This document shows, piece by piece, positions 12,179 through 24,460 of a DNA stretch of 64,000 bases. The stretch covers positions 3,562,084-3,626,083 of the forward strand of contig JABACO010000002.1 in assembly GCA_013339895.1 (NCBI GenBank). Direction: 5' to 3'. How positions within the stretch are numbered: position 1 is the stretch's first letter; each line of letters begins with the position of its first letter. The notes under the pieces were generated by a model. It was not told the origin of the DNA and did not search any database. It saw only the letters and a program-made list of their open reading frames with translations. The position numbers and the translations under genes were made by a program. The stretch comes from Ephydatia muelleri (taxonomy: Eukaryota; Porifera; Demospongiae; Spongillida; Spongillidae).

Positions 12179-12930
12179 CACAAGGTTATGCATGTAGCTG
12201 GGAACATTGAACCATATTATGTACTACACAGTAGTTATTTGTATGTGTGTGTGTCATCTGTTTTGTAATGCTGTTGCTATTACTGCTTTAGAAAATGTTT
12301 TGTAGAAATATAATATTTTGTCTTGTTGATGTCATGATGATGTAAACTCCAGTGTGAACATATTATGGCCAACACAAACTGGCTGTGTTCTATGTGTGGT
12401 GTGTGAGCTGATGTTTATCATCATGTCTTGACAAACGTAGAGGAGGTGGTTGTGTGTGTAGACACAACCTGGTCTCTATGGATACCAGCTTATTCTTATA
12501 CTATCTTATTATCTCTTGTGTTTTAAAAAGTGCCAACCTCATACATGTGGCTATGTGGTGACAGCCTTCGGGACACATGGCCTATGATGGGAGGCTAGAC
12601 ATTTCTCAGCATGCAGCCATCATCAATAGTGTTATTCACCAGTCACTAGCCTTCTATCAAGATACCATCTGGCCTTGAACCAGGTGGGAGAGACCAGATG
12701 ACATCACCACTGCACCATGGAGCTGTGGTCTGGGTTCTTTGTGAGCCATACAGCTGCTGACCATGGTCAAAAGAACCATTGTGAAGGACCGAAGTACATC
12801 ACAGCGAATGTATTCAGAACCTGTATGATGGCATGTAGCTATTGATGACAGTTCGGTTTTACGTCACGCTTGGGGGCAAGTGACACTTGCAGTTTATAAA
12901 TTGACATTGAATTTTAAATAATTGATATCA
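12179..12930 (+). repeat. Tandem-unit flank, copy B
   Basis: This is the 3' flank of the copy 1 Kelch-Roc-COR-Death gene. From about 12,291 it repeats the sequence found at 1-555 and at 63,480-64,000. No gene is seen. Confidence 0.75.
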
Positions 12931-13564
12931 TGGAGCTAGCCGTAACGCATTTAGTCGCTGCTCCGATGTGCCCGTTGTAGCGCGGTCATGACGTTACGTT
13001 ACTGAACCTGGATCCACGGGATGCCGACCCCCCGCCTTCTACGCTACAGCCAACGCAGTCCTTCCTGGAAACAGCTGGTAAGTCATTGACGCTGTACATG
13101 ATCGGGTCATCATGGCTTCACAGGAAAATGTTAGATGAACTCCCAGCCAGCATTCCCTGGATTGTGTTCGATAAAGCCAGGGCGGTTGTAGAGCTTTTCC
13201 ACACTAGGTCTGTAGCTAGTCAATTCCAGGGTAGGAAAGCCTTGAACTCACTGGGTTGGCTCTCCTGCTGTTTGCATACACCTCGTTGCACACTGACGTT
13301 GACCCACGCTCTTTGTTTGAAACCATCCTGGATTTGGTTCGCCAAACCCAGCCTTGGCGTGTTGACGTTTTTCCTGTGCTTCGGCATGTGCGCATCCGAG
13401 AACATGAACGTGTGACGGGATATTCAATGAACCTAGACGCTTATCATTTTCCACCAGCTAGGCGTGTACACGAGGACGGACGAGCAGATGCTCTGCGAGG
13501 TCTGGGCACGAGGCCACCAGGAGTTGCTGTAGACCACACCCCTCATGGAGGCTGGAGTCCTTGA
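12931..13564 (+). pseudogene. Unrecognised partial gene, unit copy B
   Basis: This is the homologue of 556-1206. The first half reads LPASIPWIVFDKARAVVELF. The second half is open in another frame that reads SLFETILDLVRQTQPWRVDV, then VRIREHERVTGYSMNLDAY, ending with a stop near 13,562. The change of frame between the halves, and its difference from copy A, points to decay. No family is recognised. Confidence 0.35.
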
Positions 13565-13676
13565 AGAAGGTACCCCATAACATACAGGTGTTACTGATGC
13601 CTGTATCCACCATATTCTGGTAGGAGTGTGTGCACCGAAAGTTAGGACACAAGGAAGACTACCCAAGACTACTCAG

Positions 13677-13844
13677 GGGAGACGCAGCACCAGCTGGCCC
13701 TGGTGGACCAGGACTACCCAAAGAACAGGATGAACGACGGCAAGTGTGACGCCAGGGGGAGGCTATGGTGTGGCACCATGGGTTATGAGAAGTCTCCAGG
13801 GGAACCTGTGTCCAGCCAAGGAACTCTGTACTGCTACCATGGAG
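13677..13844 (+). pseudogene. SMP-30/regucalcin-like exon, copy B
   Basis: This 168-nt exon is almost identical to 1342-1509, with the acceptor ACTCAG and donor GGAG|GTACAC kept. It encodes the NDGKCDARGRLWCGTMG signature. Downstream, the sequence diverges from copy A and the next SMP-30 exon does not follow. The later exons reappear only at 17.3 kb in a rearranged piece. Confidence 0.75.
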
Positions 13845-14167
13845 GTACACCTTCTCCCATCTTCGGACGGGTATCTTGCCTTTGGCAGGGTGAGGGGTGT
13901 GGTCTGCAGTGGGTTTGGCTGAGGGGTGTGGTCTACTGTGGTCATTTTGATTGGTTGTTAGGTGGAATTGTTGCTGCTGCGGAGATGAGGATGAGGAGTG
14001 TGTGGGTGGAGGTGGAGAGGTGTACAGCGTTGAGAAGCAATCTGCTTTGATTTCTACTACTAGGGCTAAGGTACAGGAGATGTTTTCAGATTTCTAAAGC
14101 ACATTTGGATAGTTAGATTATTTTTAATTATGTCATAAAGAATTAGGTATTAAAAATTTAGACATTG

Positions 14168-14450
14168 AAATTGACCTTGGTCCTTGGTAAAAATGGAAGG
14201 GGAGGGGGAAAGGGGAGGACTCTGGTGTGTACCCCGTGCACCCACCTTTACCTCCAATTCAAGCCTCTTGTTTTCATATATCAACTCTAGTTATTTACCT
14301 TAACCCTTTGTAACTTTTAATAGAGTAGGATGGATTACGGGTGTGACAGACCTTGTACCACTAGTGAGGGACTACTTCAGTAAGAGTGACCTTGGTCCTT
14401 GGGTAAAAATGGAAGGGGAGGGGGAGGGGAGGACTCTGGTGTTTCCCCGC
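14168..14450. repeat. Short direct repeat of a G/A-rich block
   Basis: A block of about 60 bp beginning TGACCTTGGTCCTTGG and followed by TAAAAATGGAAGGGGAGGG occurs at about 14,170 and again at about 14,388. A related piece lies near 2450. Confidence 0.6.
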
Positions 14451-14501
14451 CTTTACCTGCATGTTGTAGCTGTGTTTAACCCTTTGACTCCTTGTTTGCA
14501 G

Positions 14502-14612
14502 GTGCTGCCACGACAGACGTACAAGCTATTCTCATATCACTATTCCCTTGAGTCTTACCAGGGAGGCTTGGAGAGGCATCTGCTGAAGGAGGTTGAGACC
14601 ACAACCCTGTGA
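14502..14612 (+). pseudogene. Possible terminal exon, unrecognised
   Basis: The acceptor CTTGTTTGCAG is followed by an open frame beginning VLPRQTYKLFSYHYSLESYQ and ending in TGA at 14,610-14,612. The product is not recognised. It sits between the SMP-30-like exon and the dynein-like exon and may be a stray exon of a third gene. Confidence 0.3.
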
Positions 14613-14659
14613 GCCCCTCCCCTGTTCACTGTGTGAGTGTGAGTGTGTGTATGTAAAGC

Positions 14660-15130
14660 AATGCTCCTCTTCCTCCCTCCCTCTCTCCCCTCTTCTCCTT
14701 TCTCCTTCTCCCTCTCCCCTCTTCCCCTCCTCTTCCCCTCCCTCCCTCCCCCTCCTTCCACCCTCCCCTTCCTCCCTCCCTCCCTCCCCTTCCTCCCTCC
14801 CCTTCCTCCCTCCCTCCCTCCCCATCCTCTCTCCCCTTCCTTCCTCTCTCCCTCCATCCCCTTCCTCCTCCCCCCCCCTCCTCTCACTTTCTCCCCTCCT
14901 TCCCTCCCTCCCTCCCCTTCCCTCCGCCCCCTCCCTCTCTCCCTCCCTCCCTCCTCCCTCCCTCCCTCCCTCCCTCCCTCCCTCCCTCCCTCCCTCCCTC
15001 CCTCCCTCCCTCCCTCCCTCCCTCCCTCCCTCCCTCCCTCCCTCCCTCCTACCCTCCCTCCCTCCCTCCCTCCCTCCTACCCTCCCTCCCTCCCTCCCTT
15101 CCTCCCTCCCTCCCTCCTCCCCTCCCTCCC
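14660..15130. repeat. (CCCT)n microsatellite
   Basis: About 470 bp of CCCT/CCTC repeats, nearly pure from 14,930 to 15,120. The long open frames here, Pro/Ser/Leu-rich on plus and Glu/Gly/Arg-rich on minus, come from the repeat. Confidence 0.95.
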
Positions 15131-15166
15131 TTGCCATCACCATACATGGTCAGGTATGTGTTGCAG

Positions 15167-15334
15167 GTGGATAGTGGGGTCATGTCACTGGACATCCATC
15201 CAGAGCACCCTTACCTCATCGCTGTGGGGTTGTATGATGGCACAGTAGCTGTGTACACACTCAAGGACAAGGGCTCCAATCCTCTGTACAGATCAACCGC
15301 TAAGACTGGGAAACACACTGACCCTGTGTGGCAG
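15167..15334 (+). pseudogene. Axonemal dynein intermediate chain (DNAI1-like) orphan exon
   Basis: The 56 codons begin VDSGVMSLDIHPEHPYLIAV and end TAKTGKHTDPVWQ. This matches a WD-repeat segment of outer-arm dynein intermediate chain 1 (DNAI1/IC78), whose human sequence around SGVMCLDIH and DPVWQ I recall as very similar. The acceptor TGTGTTGCAG is good. At the 3' end the frame runs into CTAACA instead of a GT donor, and a tandem repeat follows at once, so the exon cannot splice as expected. No other WD exon is seen nearby. It is read as an isolated pseudogene exon carried by the unit. Confidence 0.7.
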
Positions 15335-15339
15335 CTAAC

Positions 15340-15560
15340 ACATTTAGGTGGAGTGTGTGGGTGGAGTGTGTAGGTGGAGTGTGTGGGTGGAGTGTGAGGG
15401 TGGAGTGTGTGGGTGGAGTGTGTGTGTGGAGTGTGTGTGGGTGGAGTGTGTGTGGAGTGTGTGGTTTGAGTGTGGGTGGAATGTGTGTGTGGAGTGTGTG
15501 GGTGGTGTGTAGTGGATGTGGGTGTAGTGTGTGGGTGTAGTGTGAAGTGTGAGGATGGGT
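15340..15560. repeat. GTGGAGTGTGTGG minisatellite
   Basis: A tandem array of 12-14-bp units directly abuts the dynein-like exon, where an intron donor would be expected. Confidence 0.85.
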
Positions 15561-16299
15561 AGTTTGGAGTGTGAGGGTGGAAGAAGGTGACATGACAGTG
15601 TGCTTTACAAGAGATGCACACACATTGCTTGAGATGTGCTCACATGCAGGTATAGCTGCCTCCAGTTGTTTCATCAGGTGAGCTAGCAAAGGACCATTAG
15701 GCATAGAGTAGCCATGCCAGGGTGTGGTCATATTGTGTGGTGTATCAAACCCACTGTACCATCATGGCATCTGGTTTCTTTGCACTCCTGCATCATCTGG
15801 GCATATCACTTCCTCAATAGAGAAATTTATATTAGTGACAGTTGTATTGGTCAGATTACCTAATTAGTCTAATCTTGACACTGCATCTTAAGCATACACT
15901 GTAAGTAGATGACCTCTGCTCTCTAATTAAAATCATGGTGTTTACAGTGCTAGAGGTATCTAGGCAGGCCATTGTAGCCATCATTTCCTGGTAACCATGG
16001 TGATTCACGTAATAGACCACAGTTCTGTGTGGAGGAGGAGGGGAGGGTCATGTAGGGGAGGGAGTGGTGGGGAGGGGAGTTGTATGGATGGGGAGTGGAG
16101 GGGGAAAGGAAGGAGAGTTATGGAGGTGAGATGAGGAGGTGAGAGGTGTGGGGCGGAGGAGGTTTTGAAAGAGCATTCTTCTCTTTCTGGTCAAAAGGGA
16201 AAGGGGAGACTAGCACTTTCCCTCCCACCATTGATGACTTCTTTCTTCATGATCCACATGCTTAACTTTGGCCAATTGGCTTGTCTTTGTTCTATTTGA

Positions 16300-16945
16300 A
16301 GCCTTTTTGTGATTTGGTCACACATGAACCAACCTTCAGTTGATGGCTGACAAGCCTCTCAACATGACTACCAGGTACTTCACCATCTTCCCTGATGACA
16401 TCATTCCTGTGTGGACTGTGAGTGGTGTGGTGATGGGAGGAGGGGAGGAGTGGTTGGTGATGGGAGGAGTGGTTGGTGATGGGAACGAAGGGAGGGTGTG
16501 GACTTTGATGTGGCGATGTGGAGAGAGGGTGTGGACTGAGTGGGAAGGAGGGGAGGGTGTGTGCACTTTGTGTATCAAGATGCATTTTAATTTTCTGCCT
16601 AACAGAATGCGACATGCAACAGCTTGCCATATGCAATGCAGTACTGTGTTTGCATACAGCCTCATGTAATAATTCCCATCGCCTTGCCAGAAGGGGAGAG
16701 GGTCCTGGATGGGGTGGTGGGGAGGAGGGATGGGGTGGAGAGGAGGGATGGGGTGGGGGGGAGTCCACACCCTCTCCTCTTCCCCATCACTACACCACTC
16801 ACAGTCCACACAGGAATGATGTCATCAGGAAAGATGAAGTATCTGGTAGCCATGTTGAGAGGCTTGTCAGCCATCAATTGAAGGTTGGTTCATGTGTGAC
16901 CAAATCAGAAGAGGGCTTCAAATAGAATAAGGCCAGTCTGTCATG
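16300..16945. repeat. Inverted pair of repeat R1
   Basis: About 140 bp at 16,300-16,440 is repeated in reverse complement at 16,790-16,945, separated by about 350 bp of GGGTGGGGAGG-type DNA and unique sequence. The arms share GATGACATCATTCCTGTG and TGGCTGACAAGCCTCTC. No transposase or target duplication is evident. Confidence 0.75.
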
Positions 16946-17302
16946 TCCAAATGTCATGAAATGTGCATCTATTTAACACCCATTACACACAGGGTTATGC
17001 CTAGTTCAGACAAGCCTCCCTCCTCCCCATCCCATCCCTCCTCACCCTCCACCCACTCAACCCACACTACACCCACATCCACTACACACCACCCCATCCC
17101 TCCCCACCCAAGCCAAGAGTAGTTGTCAAAAGGAATACTTGTACAGAGGATAAGTGCACAGAGAGTAGGTACACCAGATCAGGGGTCTGTACAAACCTGC
17201 ACAACAGCTGTTTAATAAATGGAATAGAATGCATGTGCATGTCACAATGTTAGTGAGTGTGTGTACTACACCATCATGGGACCACTCCCCCTCCATTTCA
17301 GG

Positions 17303-17640
17303 AGAGACGCAGCACCAGCTGGCCCTGGTGGACAAGGACTACCCAAAGAACAGGATGAACGACGGCAAGTGTGACGCCAGGGGGAGGCTATGGTGTGATG
17401 ACGTGAGCAGCTGCCTCACCAACAGGCAGGTGTGTTGGTGGACTTCCACGACAAGGGGGTGGGGCATCCCGGACGCCATGTGCACGGACAGCGAGGGGAG
17501 GTTGTGGAGGGCGGGGCTCTTTGGAGCCACCATTGTCCTGGTGGGACCCAGCCATAGGAGAGCTGTTGGCCAATATCAAGTTCCCAGCCCCTCACATGAT
17601 GTTGTGCTGCTTCTGGGGGGGAGGGGGGGGGGGGGAAGAG
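17303..17640 (+). pseudogene. SMP-30/regucalcin-like fragment with internal deletion, copy B2
   Basis: The acceptor CTCCATTTCAG leads into the signature exon (YPKNRMNDGKCDARGRLW). After the codons for GRLWC it jumps to the DVSSCLTNRQ part of the later exon. Compared with copy A, about 420 bp are missing, covering GTMGYEKS through SFNFD and the intron between, and the joint falls at a short TGTG/TGATG match. Downstream it keeps WGIPDAMCTDSEGRLW and the same frame problems as copy A. This is a pseudogene. Confidence 0.75.
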
Positions 17641-17739
17641 CCCCTCTCATGACATCATGCTGCTTCAGGGGTCCAGACTTCAGTGGATGTTTGTCACCAA
17701 CACTGCACTAAAATTCCATTTACTTAATGAAACATGTTT

Positions 17740-17880
17740 GTGTAGATGGCCTCTTGCCTCTAATAAAATCATGGTGTTTACAGTGCTAGAGGTATCTAGG
17801 CAGGCCATTTTGTTATCTGTAGTAGTAGTGAGTGCCCACAGATTTAATGCAATAAAACAGCCCTGAGGTTTGGCTATGCA
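17740..17880. repeat. Repeat R2 copy
   Basis: It matches 2180-2310 (GCTAGAGGTATCTAGGCAGG and the flanking sequence). Confidence 0.7.
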
Positions 17881-18797
17881 TTTTGACAACTCTTGGTGCA
17901 CCTTCGCCTGTGCAAACTGGCAACTTCATTGAAACAACATTTGTACTACATCCACATCCAACATAACTGACACCACCAACCACATATATCATAATCACTA
18001 AACGAACCACACTCAGAGCAGGGACCTACTCGCAACAACTACTTTGGATTTGACCTAATTTATTTAGAGGTGGTGGGCCCACACCATCTCAAGGGGAAAA
18101 AACCTCACTGTGTGAAGAAAAAAACCGTCTTACACACTGCTCTGGACACCACAACACATACGAATAACAAGTTCCTCAGTAGAGGGTCTTCATCTTTCAT
18201 GTGTGTGGAAGTGATCATTAAGGAACCATCTGCCTCACATTAACATTCAATGCATACAGAGGCATTTCATCCCCACACATACCCCAGCCACCCGGCCGGG
18301 ACACACACAATCTGCCCATTCATTAACCAGCCACACAACATTCAAACTAGCTGAGGTTCACAGACACGTGCGCACTGACTTCCTGCTCATATCACTTTGT
18401 ACCTCTACCTCCACGTGGTCACATCACGTGCTGTAAAACCAATCACATACGGAGGGAGCATAGTTTCTGTGTAATTCACTACGTTCAACCGACCGAAACG
18501 TGTATTTGTTACACAACTCTCTGTGTGTAATGGTGTTAATTAGATGCACATTTCATGACAAACATTTGGCCATGACAGACTGGCCCTTGTTCTATTTGAA
18601 GCCCTCTGAATTGTTCACACATGGACCAACCTCCAAATGATAGGAGGGAAAGGGAGGGAGTGAGGAGGGAAAGGGAGGGAGTGAGGAGGGAAAGGGAGGG
18701 AGTGAGGAGGGTAATGAAAGTGGTTACAAGACTGGGCACTATGCATCGCAAGACAGCATCATCTCTCACACACTCAACATCTCACACAACACCACCT
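17881..18797. other. Non-coding stretch with a short tandem array
   Basis: I see no gene. An R1 fragment lies at 18,530-18,640. A 21-bp GGAGGGAAAGGGAGGGAGTGA unit-type array (about three copies) lies at 18,641-18,712. Confidence 0.6.
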
Positions 18798-19797
18798 NNN
18801 NNNNNNNNNNNNNNNNNNNNNNNNNNNNNNNNNNNNNNNNNNNNNNNNNNNNNNNNNNNNNNNNNNNNNNNNNNNNNNNNNNNNNNNNNNNNNNNNNNNN
18901 NNNNNNNNNNNNNNNNNNNNNNNNNNNNNNNNNNNNNNNNNNNNNNNNNNNNNNNNNNNNNNNNNNNNNNNNNNNNNNNNNNNNNNNNNNNNNNNNNNNN
19001 NNNNNNNNNNNNNNNNNNNNNNNNNNNNNNNNNNNNNNNNNNNNNNNNNNNNNNNNNNNNNNNNNNNNNNNNNNNNNNNNNNNNNNNNNNNNNNNNNNNN
19101 NNNNNNNNNNNNNNNNNNNNNNNNNNNNNNNNNNNNNNNNNNNNNNNNNNNNNNNNNNNNNNNNNNNNNNNNNNNNNNNNNNNNNNNNNNNNNNNNNNNN
19201 NNNNNNNNNNNNNNNNNNNNNNNNNNNNNNNNNNNNNNNNNNNNNNNNNNNNNNNNNNNNNNNNNNNNNNNNNNNNNNNNNNNNNNNNNNNNNNNNNNNN
19301 NNNNNNNNNNNNNNNNNNNNNNNNNNNNNNNNNNNNNNNNNNNNNNNNNNNNNNNNNNNNNNNNNNNNNNNNNNNNNNNNNNNNNNNNNNNNNNNNNNNN
19401 NNNNNNNNNNNNNNNNNNNNNNNNNNNNNNNNNNNNNNNNNNNNNNNNNNNNNNNNNNNNNNNNNNNNNNNNNNNNNNNNNNNNNNNNNNNNNNNNNNNN
19501 NNNNNNNNNNNNNNNNNNNNNNNNNNNNNNNNNNNNNNNNNNNNNNNNNNNNNNNNNNNNNNNNNNNNNNNNNNNNNNNNNNNNNNNNNNNNNNNNNNNN
19601 NNNNNNNNNNNNNNNNNNNNNNNNNNNNNNNNNNNNNNNNNNNNNNNNNNNNNNNNNNNNNNNNNNNNNNNNNNNNNNNNNNNNNNNNNNNNNNNNNNNN
19701 NNNNNNNNNNNNNNNNNNNNNNNNNNNNNNNNNNNNNNNNNNNNNNNNNNNNNNNNNNNNNNNNNNNNNNNNNNNNNNNNNNNNNNNNNNNNNNNNN
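18798..19797. other. Assembly gap (1000 N)
   Basis: Exactly 1000 N. The true length is unknown. Confidence 0.99.
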
Positions 19798-20102
19798 TGT
19801 AGTCACGTAAGCGTGCGTCTGATAATTAAAATATTCATGTCCATTGGAAAAGGGTCTATACAAGCGCTTATAATAGAAGTAATAGGAAAATATTCTAATA
19901 GCTATCTCGATCTTAAAATGTGGACATCACGACATTGGATTACAAATCGATCTATCCACTTGAGGTACACTAGTTCGATTCTAACATTAGCTTTAACACA
20001 CATAGGCGCGCGCATACTCATACACGTACGGCAGGCTCGCGCACGCATACATATATATTAATCAACGTCGCGCTGATAGCGACCGTGTGTGCAAATATGA
20101 AC

Positions 20103-23100
20103 GCCCTTCCCTTCTGTTGGGGCAATGACAGTGACCATGCTCACAGAGTGTGCTAATGTGAGCGATATCCGATATGAGTTTAGCCTTGTGTTTGGTGTTT
20201 AGTTGTCATTCAATTATAATATCACCTGAAACTAGATGTGGCTTCACACTGCCCTTCTGTTGGGGCAATGGCAGTGACCATGCTCACAGAGTGTGCTAAT
20301 GTGAGCGATATCCGATATGAGTTTAGCCTTGTATCCATGGTGTTTGGTGTTTAGTTGTCATTCAATTAGAATATCACCTGGCACTAGATGTGGCTTCAGA
20401 CTGCCCTTCTGTTGGGGTAATGACAGTGACCATGCTCACAGAGTGTGCTAATGTGAGCGATATCCGATATGAGTTTAGCCTTGTATCCATGGTGTTTGGT
20501 GTTTAGTTGTCATTGAATTAGAATATCACCTGGAAATAGATGTGACTTCAGACTGCCCTTCTGTTGGGGCAATGACAGTGACCATGCTCACAAAGTGTGC
20601 TAATGTGAGCGATATCCGATATGAGTTTAGCCTTGTATCCATGGTGTTTGGTGTTTAGTTGTCATTCAATTAGAATATCACCTGGAACTAGATGTGGCTT
20701 CACACTGCCCTTCTGTTGGGGCAATGACAGTGACCATGCTCACAGAGTGTGCTAATGTGAGCGATATCCGATATGAGTTTAGCCTTGTATCCATGGTGTT
20801 TGGTGTTTAGTTGTCATTGAATTAGAATATCACCTGGAACTAGATGTGGCTTCACACTGCCCTTCTGTTGGGGCAATGACAGTGACCATGCTCACAGAGT
20901 GTGCTAATGTGAGCGATATCCGATATGAGTTTAGCCTTGTATCCATGGTGTTTGGTGTTTAATTGTCATTCAATTAGAACATCACCTGGAACTAGATGTG
21001 GCTTCACACTGCCCTTCTGTTGGGGCAATGACAGTGACCATGCTCACAGAGTGTGCTAATGTGAGTGATATCCGATATGAGTTTAGCCTTGTATCCATGG
21101 TGTTTGGTGTTTAGTTGTCATTCAATTAGAATATCACCTGGAACTAGATGTGGCTTCAGACTGCCCTTCTGTTGGGGCAATGACAGTGACCATGCTCACA
21201 GAGTGTGCTAATGTGAGCGATATCCGATATGAGTTTAGCCTTGTATCCATGGTGTTTGGTGTTTAGTTGTCATTGAATTAGAATATCACCTGGAACTAGA
21301 TGTGGCTTCAGACTGCCCTTCTGTTGGGGCAATGACAGTGACCATGCTCACAGAGTGTGCTAATGTGAGCGATATCCGATATGAGTTTAGCCTTGTATCC
21401 ATGGTGTTTGGTGTTTAGTTGTCATTCAATTAGAATATCACCTGGAACTAGATGTGGCTTCAGACTGCCCTTCTGTTGGGGCAATGACAGTGACCATGCT
21501 CACAAAGTGTGCTAATGTGAACGATATCCGATCTGAGGTTAGCCTTGTATCCATGGTGTTTGGTGTTTAGTTGTCATTGAATTAGAATATCACCTGGAAC
21601 TAGATGTGGCTTCAGACTGCCCTTCTGTTGGGGTAATGACAGTGACCATGCTCACAAAGTGTGCTAATGTGAACGATATCCGATCTGAGGTTAGCCTTGT
21701 ATCCATGGTGTTTGGTGTTTAGTTGTCATTGAATTAGAATATCACCTGGAACTAGATGTGGCTTCAGACTGCCCTTCTGTTGGGGTAATGACAGTGACCT
21801 ATGCTCACAGAGTGTGCTAATGTGAGCGATATCCGATATGAGTTTAGCCTTGTATCCGTGGTGTTTGGTGTTTAGTTGTCATTGAATTAGAATATCACCT
21901 GGAACTAGATGTGGCTTCAGACTGCCCTTCTGTTGGGGCAATGACAGTGACCATGCTCACTGAGTGTGCTAATGTGAGCGATATCCGATATGAGTTTAGC
22001 CTTGTATCCATGGTGTTTGGTGTTTAGTTGTCATTGAATTATAATATCACCTGGAACTAGATGTGGCTTCAGACTGCCCTTCTGTTGGAGCAATGACAGT
22101 GACCATGCTCACAGAGTGTGCTAATGTGAGCGATATCCGATCTGAGTTGAGCCTTGTATCCATGGTGTTTGGTGTTTAGTTGTCATTGAATTAGAATATC
22201 ACCTGGAACTAGATGTGTCTTCAGACTGCCCTTCTGTTGGGGCAATGACAGTGACCATGCTCACAGAGTGTGCTAATGTGAGCAATATCCGATATGAGTT
22301 TAGCCTTGTATCCATGGTGTTTGGTGTTTAGTTGTCATTGAATTAGAATATCACCTGGAACTAGATGTGGCTTCAGACTGCCCTTCTGTTGGGGCAATGA
22401 CAGTGACCATGCTCACAGAGTGTGCTAATGTGAGCGATATCCGATATGAGTTTAGTCTTGTATCCATGGTGTTTGGTGTTTAGTTGTCATTCAATTAGAA
22501 TATCACCTGGAACTAGATGTGGCTTCAGACTGCCCTTCTGTTGGGGCAATGACAGGGACCATGCTCACAGAGTGTGCTAATGTGAGCGATATCCGATATG
22601 AGTTTAGCCTTGTATCCATGGTGTTTGGTGTTTAGTTGTCATTCAATTAGAATATCACCTGGAACTAGATGTGGCTTCAGACTGCCCTTCTGTTGGGGCA
22701 ATGACAGTGACCATGCTCACAGAGTGTGCTAATGTGAGCGATATCCGATATGAGTTTAGCCTTGTATCCATGGTGTTTGGTGTTTAGTTGTCATTGAATT
22801 AGAATATCACCTGGAACTAGATGTGGCTTCAGACTGCCCTTCTGTTGGGGCAATGACAGTGACCATGCTCACAGAGTGTGCTAATGTGAGCGATATCCGA
22901 TATGAGTTTAGCCTTGTATCCATGGTGTTTGGTGTTTAGTTGTCATTCAATTAGAATATCACCTGGAACTAGATGTGGCTTCAGACTGCCCTTCTGTTGG
23001 GGCAATGACAGTGACCATGCTCACAAAGTGTGCTAATGTGAACGATATCCGATCTGAGGTTAGCCTTGTATCCATGGTGTTTGGTGTTTAGTTGTCATTG

Positions 23101-24460
23101 AATTAGAATATCACCTGGAACTAGATGTGGCTTCAGACTGCCCTTCTGTTGGGGTAATGACAGTGACCATGCTCACAAAGTGTGCTAATGTGAACGATAT
23201 CCGATCTGAGGTTAGCCTTGTATCCATGGTGTTTGGTGTTTAGTTGTCATTGAATTAGAATATCACCTGGAACTAGATGTGGCTTCAGACTGCCCTTCTG
23301 TTGGGGTAATGACAGTGACCATGCTCACAGAGTGTGCTAATGTGAGCGATATCCGATATGAGTTTAGCCTTGTATCCGTGGTGTTTGGTGTTTAGTTGTC
23401 ATTGAATTAGAATATCACCTGGAACTAGATGTGGCTTCAGACTGCCCTTCTGTTGGGGCAATGACAGTGACCATGCTCACTGAGTGTGCTAATGTGAGCG
23501 ATATCCGATATGAGTTTAGCCTTGTATCCATGGTGTTTGGTGTTTAGTTGTCATTGAATTATAATATCACCTGGAACTAGATGTGGCTTCAGACTGCCCT
23601 TCTGTTGGAGCAATGACAGTGACCATGCTCACAGAGTGTGCTAATGTGAGCGATATCTGATCTGAGTTGAGCCTTGTATCCATGGTGTTTGGTGTTTAGT
23701 TGTCATTGAATTAGAATATCACCTGGAACTAGATGTGTCTTCAGACTGCCCTTCTGTTGGGGCAATGACAGTGACCATGCTCACAGAGTGTGCTAATGTG
23801 AGCAATATCCGATATGAGTTTAGCCTTGTATCCATGGTGTTTGGTGTTTAGTTGTCATTGAATTAGAATATCACCTGGAACTAGATGTGGCTTCAGACTG
23901 CCCTTCTGTTGGGGCAATGACAGTGACCATGCTCACAGAGTGTGCTAATGTGAGCGATATCCGATATGAGTTTAGCCTTGTATCCATGGTGTTTAGTGTT
24001 TAGTTGTCATTGTATTAGAATATCACCTGGAACTAGATGTGGCTTCATGGTGTCTAGTTGTCATTGAATTAGAATATGACCTGGATGTGCCCTATGCTTC
24101 TGACATCCTTGTGATGTGTGGTTAGTTCACTAAGTACTGTATAGGGTTAATGGACTCTGCTGTTATGTGGGTCCATGGATGTGGTAAGTGAGTGAGGAGT
24201 TGTAGCAATATCCAATATGAGTTTAGCCTTGTATCCATGGTGTTTGGTGTTTAGTTGTCATTGAATTAGAATATCACCTGGAACTAGATGTGGCTTCAGA
24301 CTGCCCTTCTGTTGGGGCAATGACAGTGACCATGCTCACAGAGTGTGCTAATGTGAGCGATATCCGATATGAGTTTAGCCTTGTATCCATGGTGTTTGGT
24401 GTTTAGTTGTCATTGAATTAGAATATCACCTGGAACTAGATGTGGCTTCATGGTGTCTAG
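20103..24460. repeat. 152-bp satellite with ten-monomer higher-order repeat
   Basis: The monomer includes GCCCTTCTGTTGGGGCAATG, GAGCGATATCCGATATGAG and CCATGGTGTTTGGTGTTTAG. Successive GCCCTTCTG starts at 20,251, 20,403, 20,555 and 20,707 are 152 bp apart. There are about 26 monomers to 24,043, with one to two more at 24,200-24,440 after an unrelated 160-bp insert. A distinctive variant series (AAAGTGTGC with GAACGAT twice, then TCCGTGG, TGAGTGTG, TTGGAGC, GTGTCTTC, GAGCAAT) occurs twice, offset by 1520 bp. No coding capacity is seen. Confidence 0.95.

Noticed and set aside
14532-15248. Long Glu/Gly/Arg-rich and Pro/Ser-rich open frames
   Set aside because: Products of the (CCCT)n tract. Only the short exon-like pieces at its two sides are kept.
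20103-24460. Regularly spaced repeats as a CRISPR-like array
   Set aside because: The whole 152-bp unit repeats with no unique spacers. It is a satellite.
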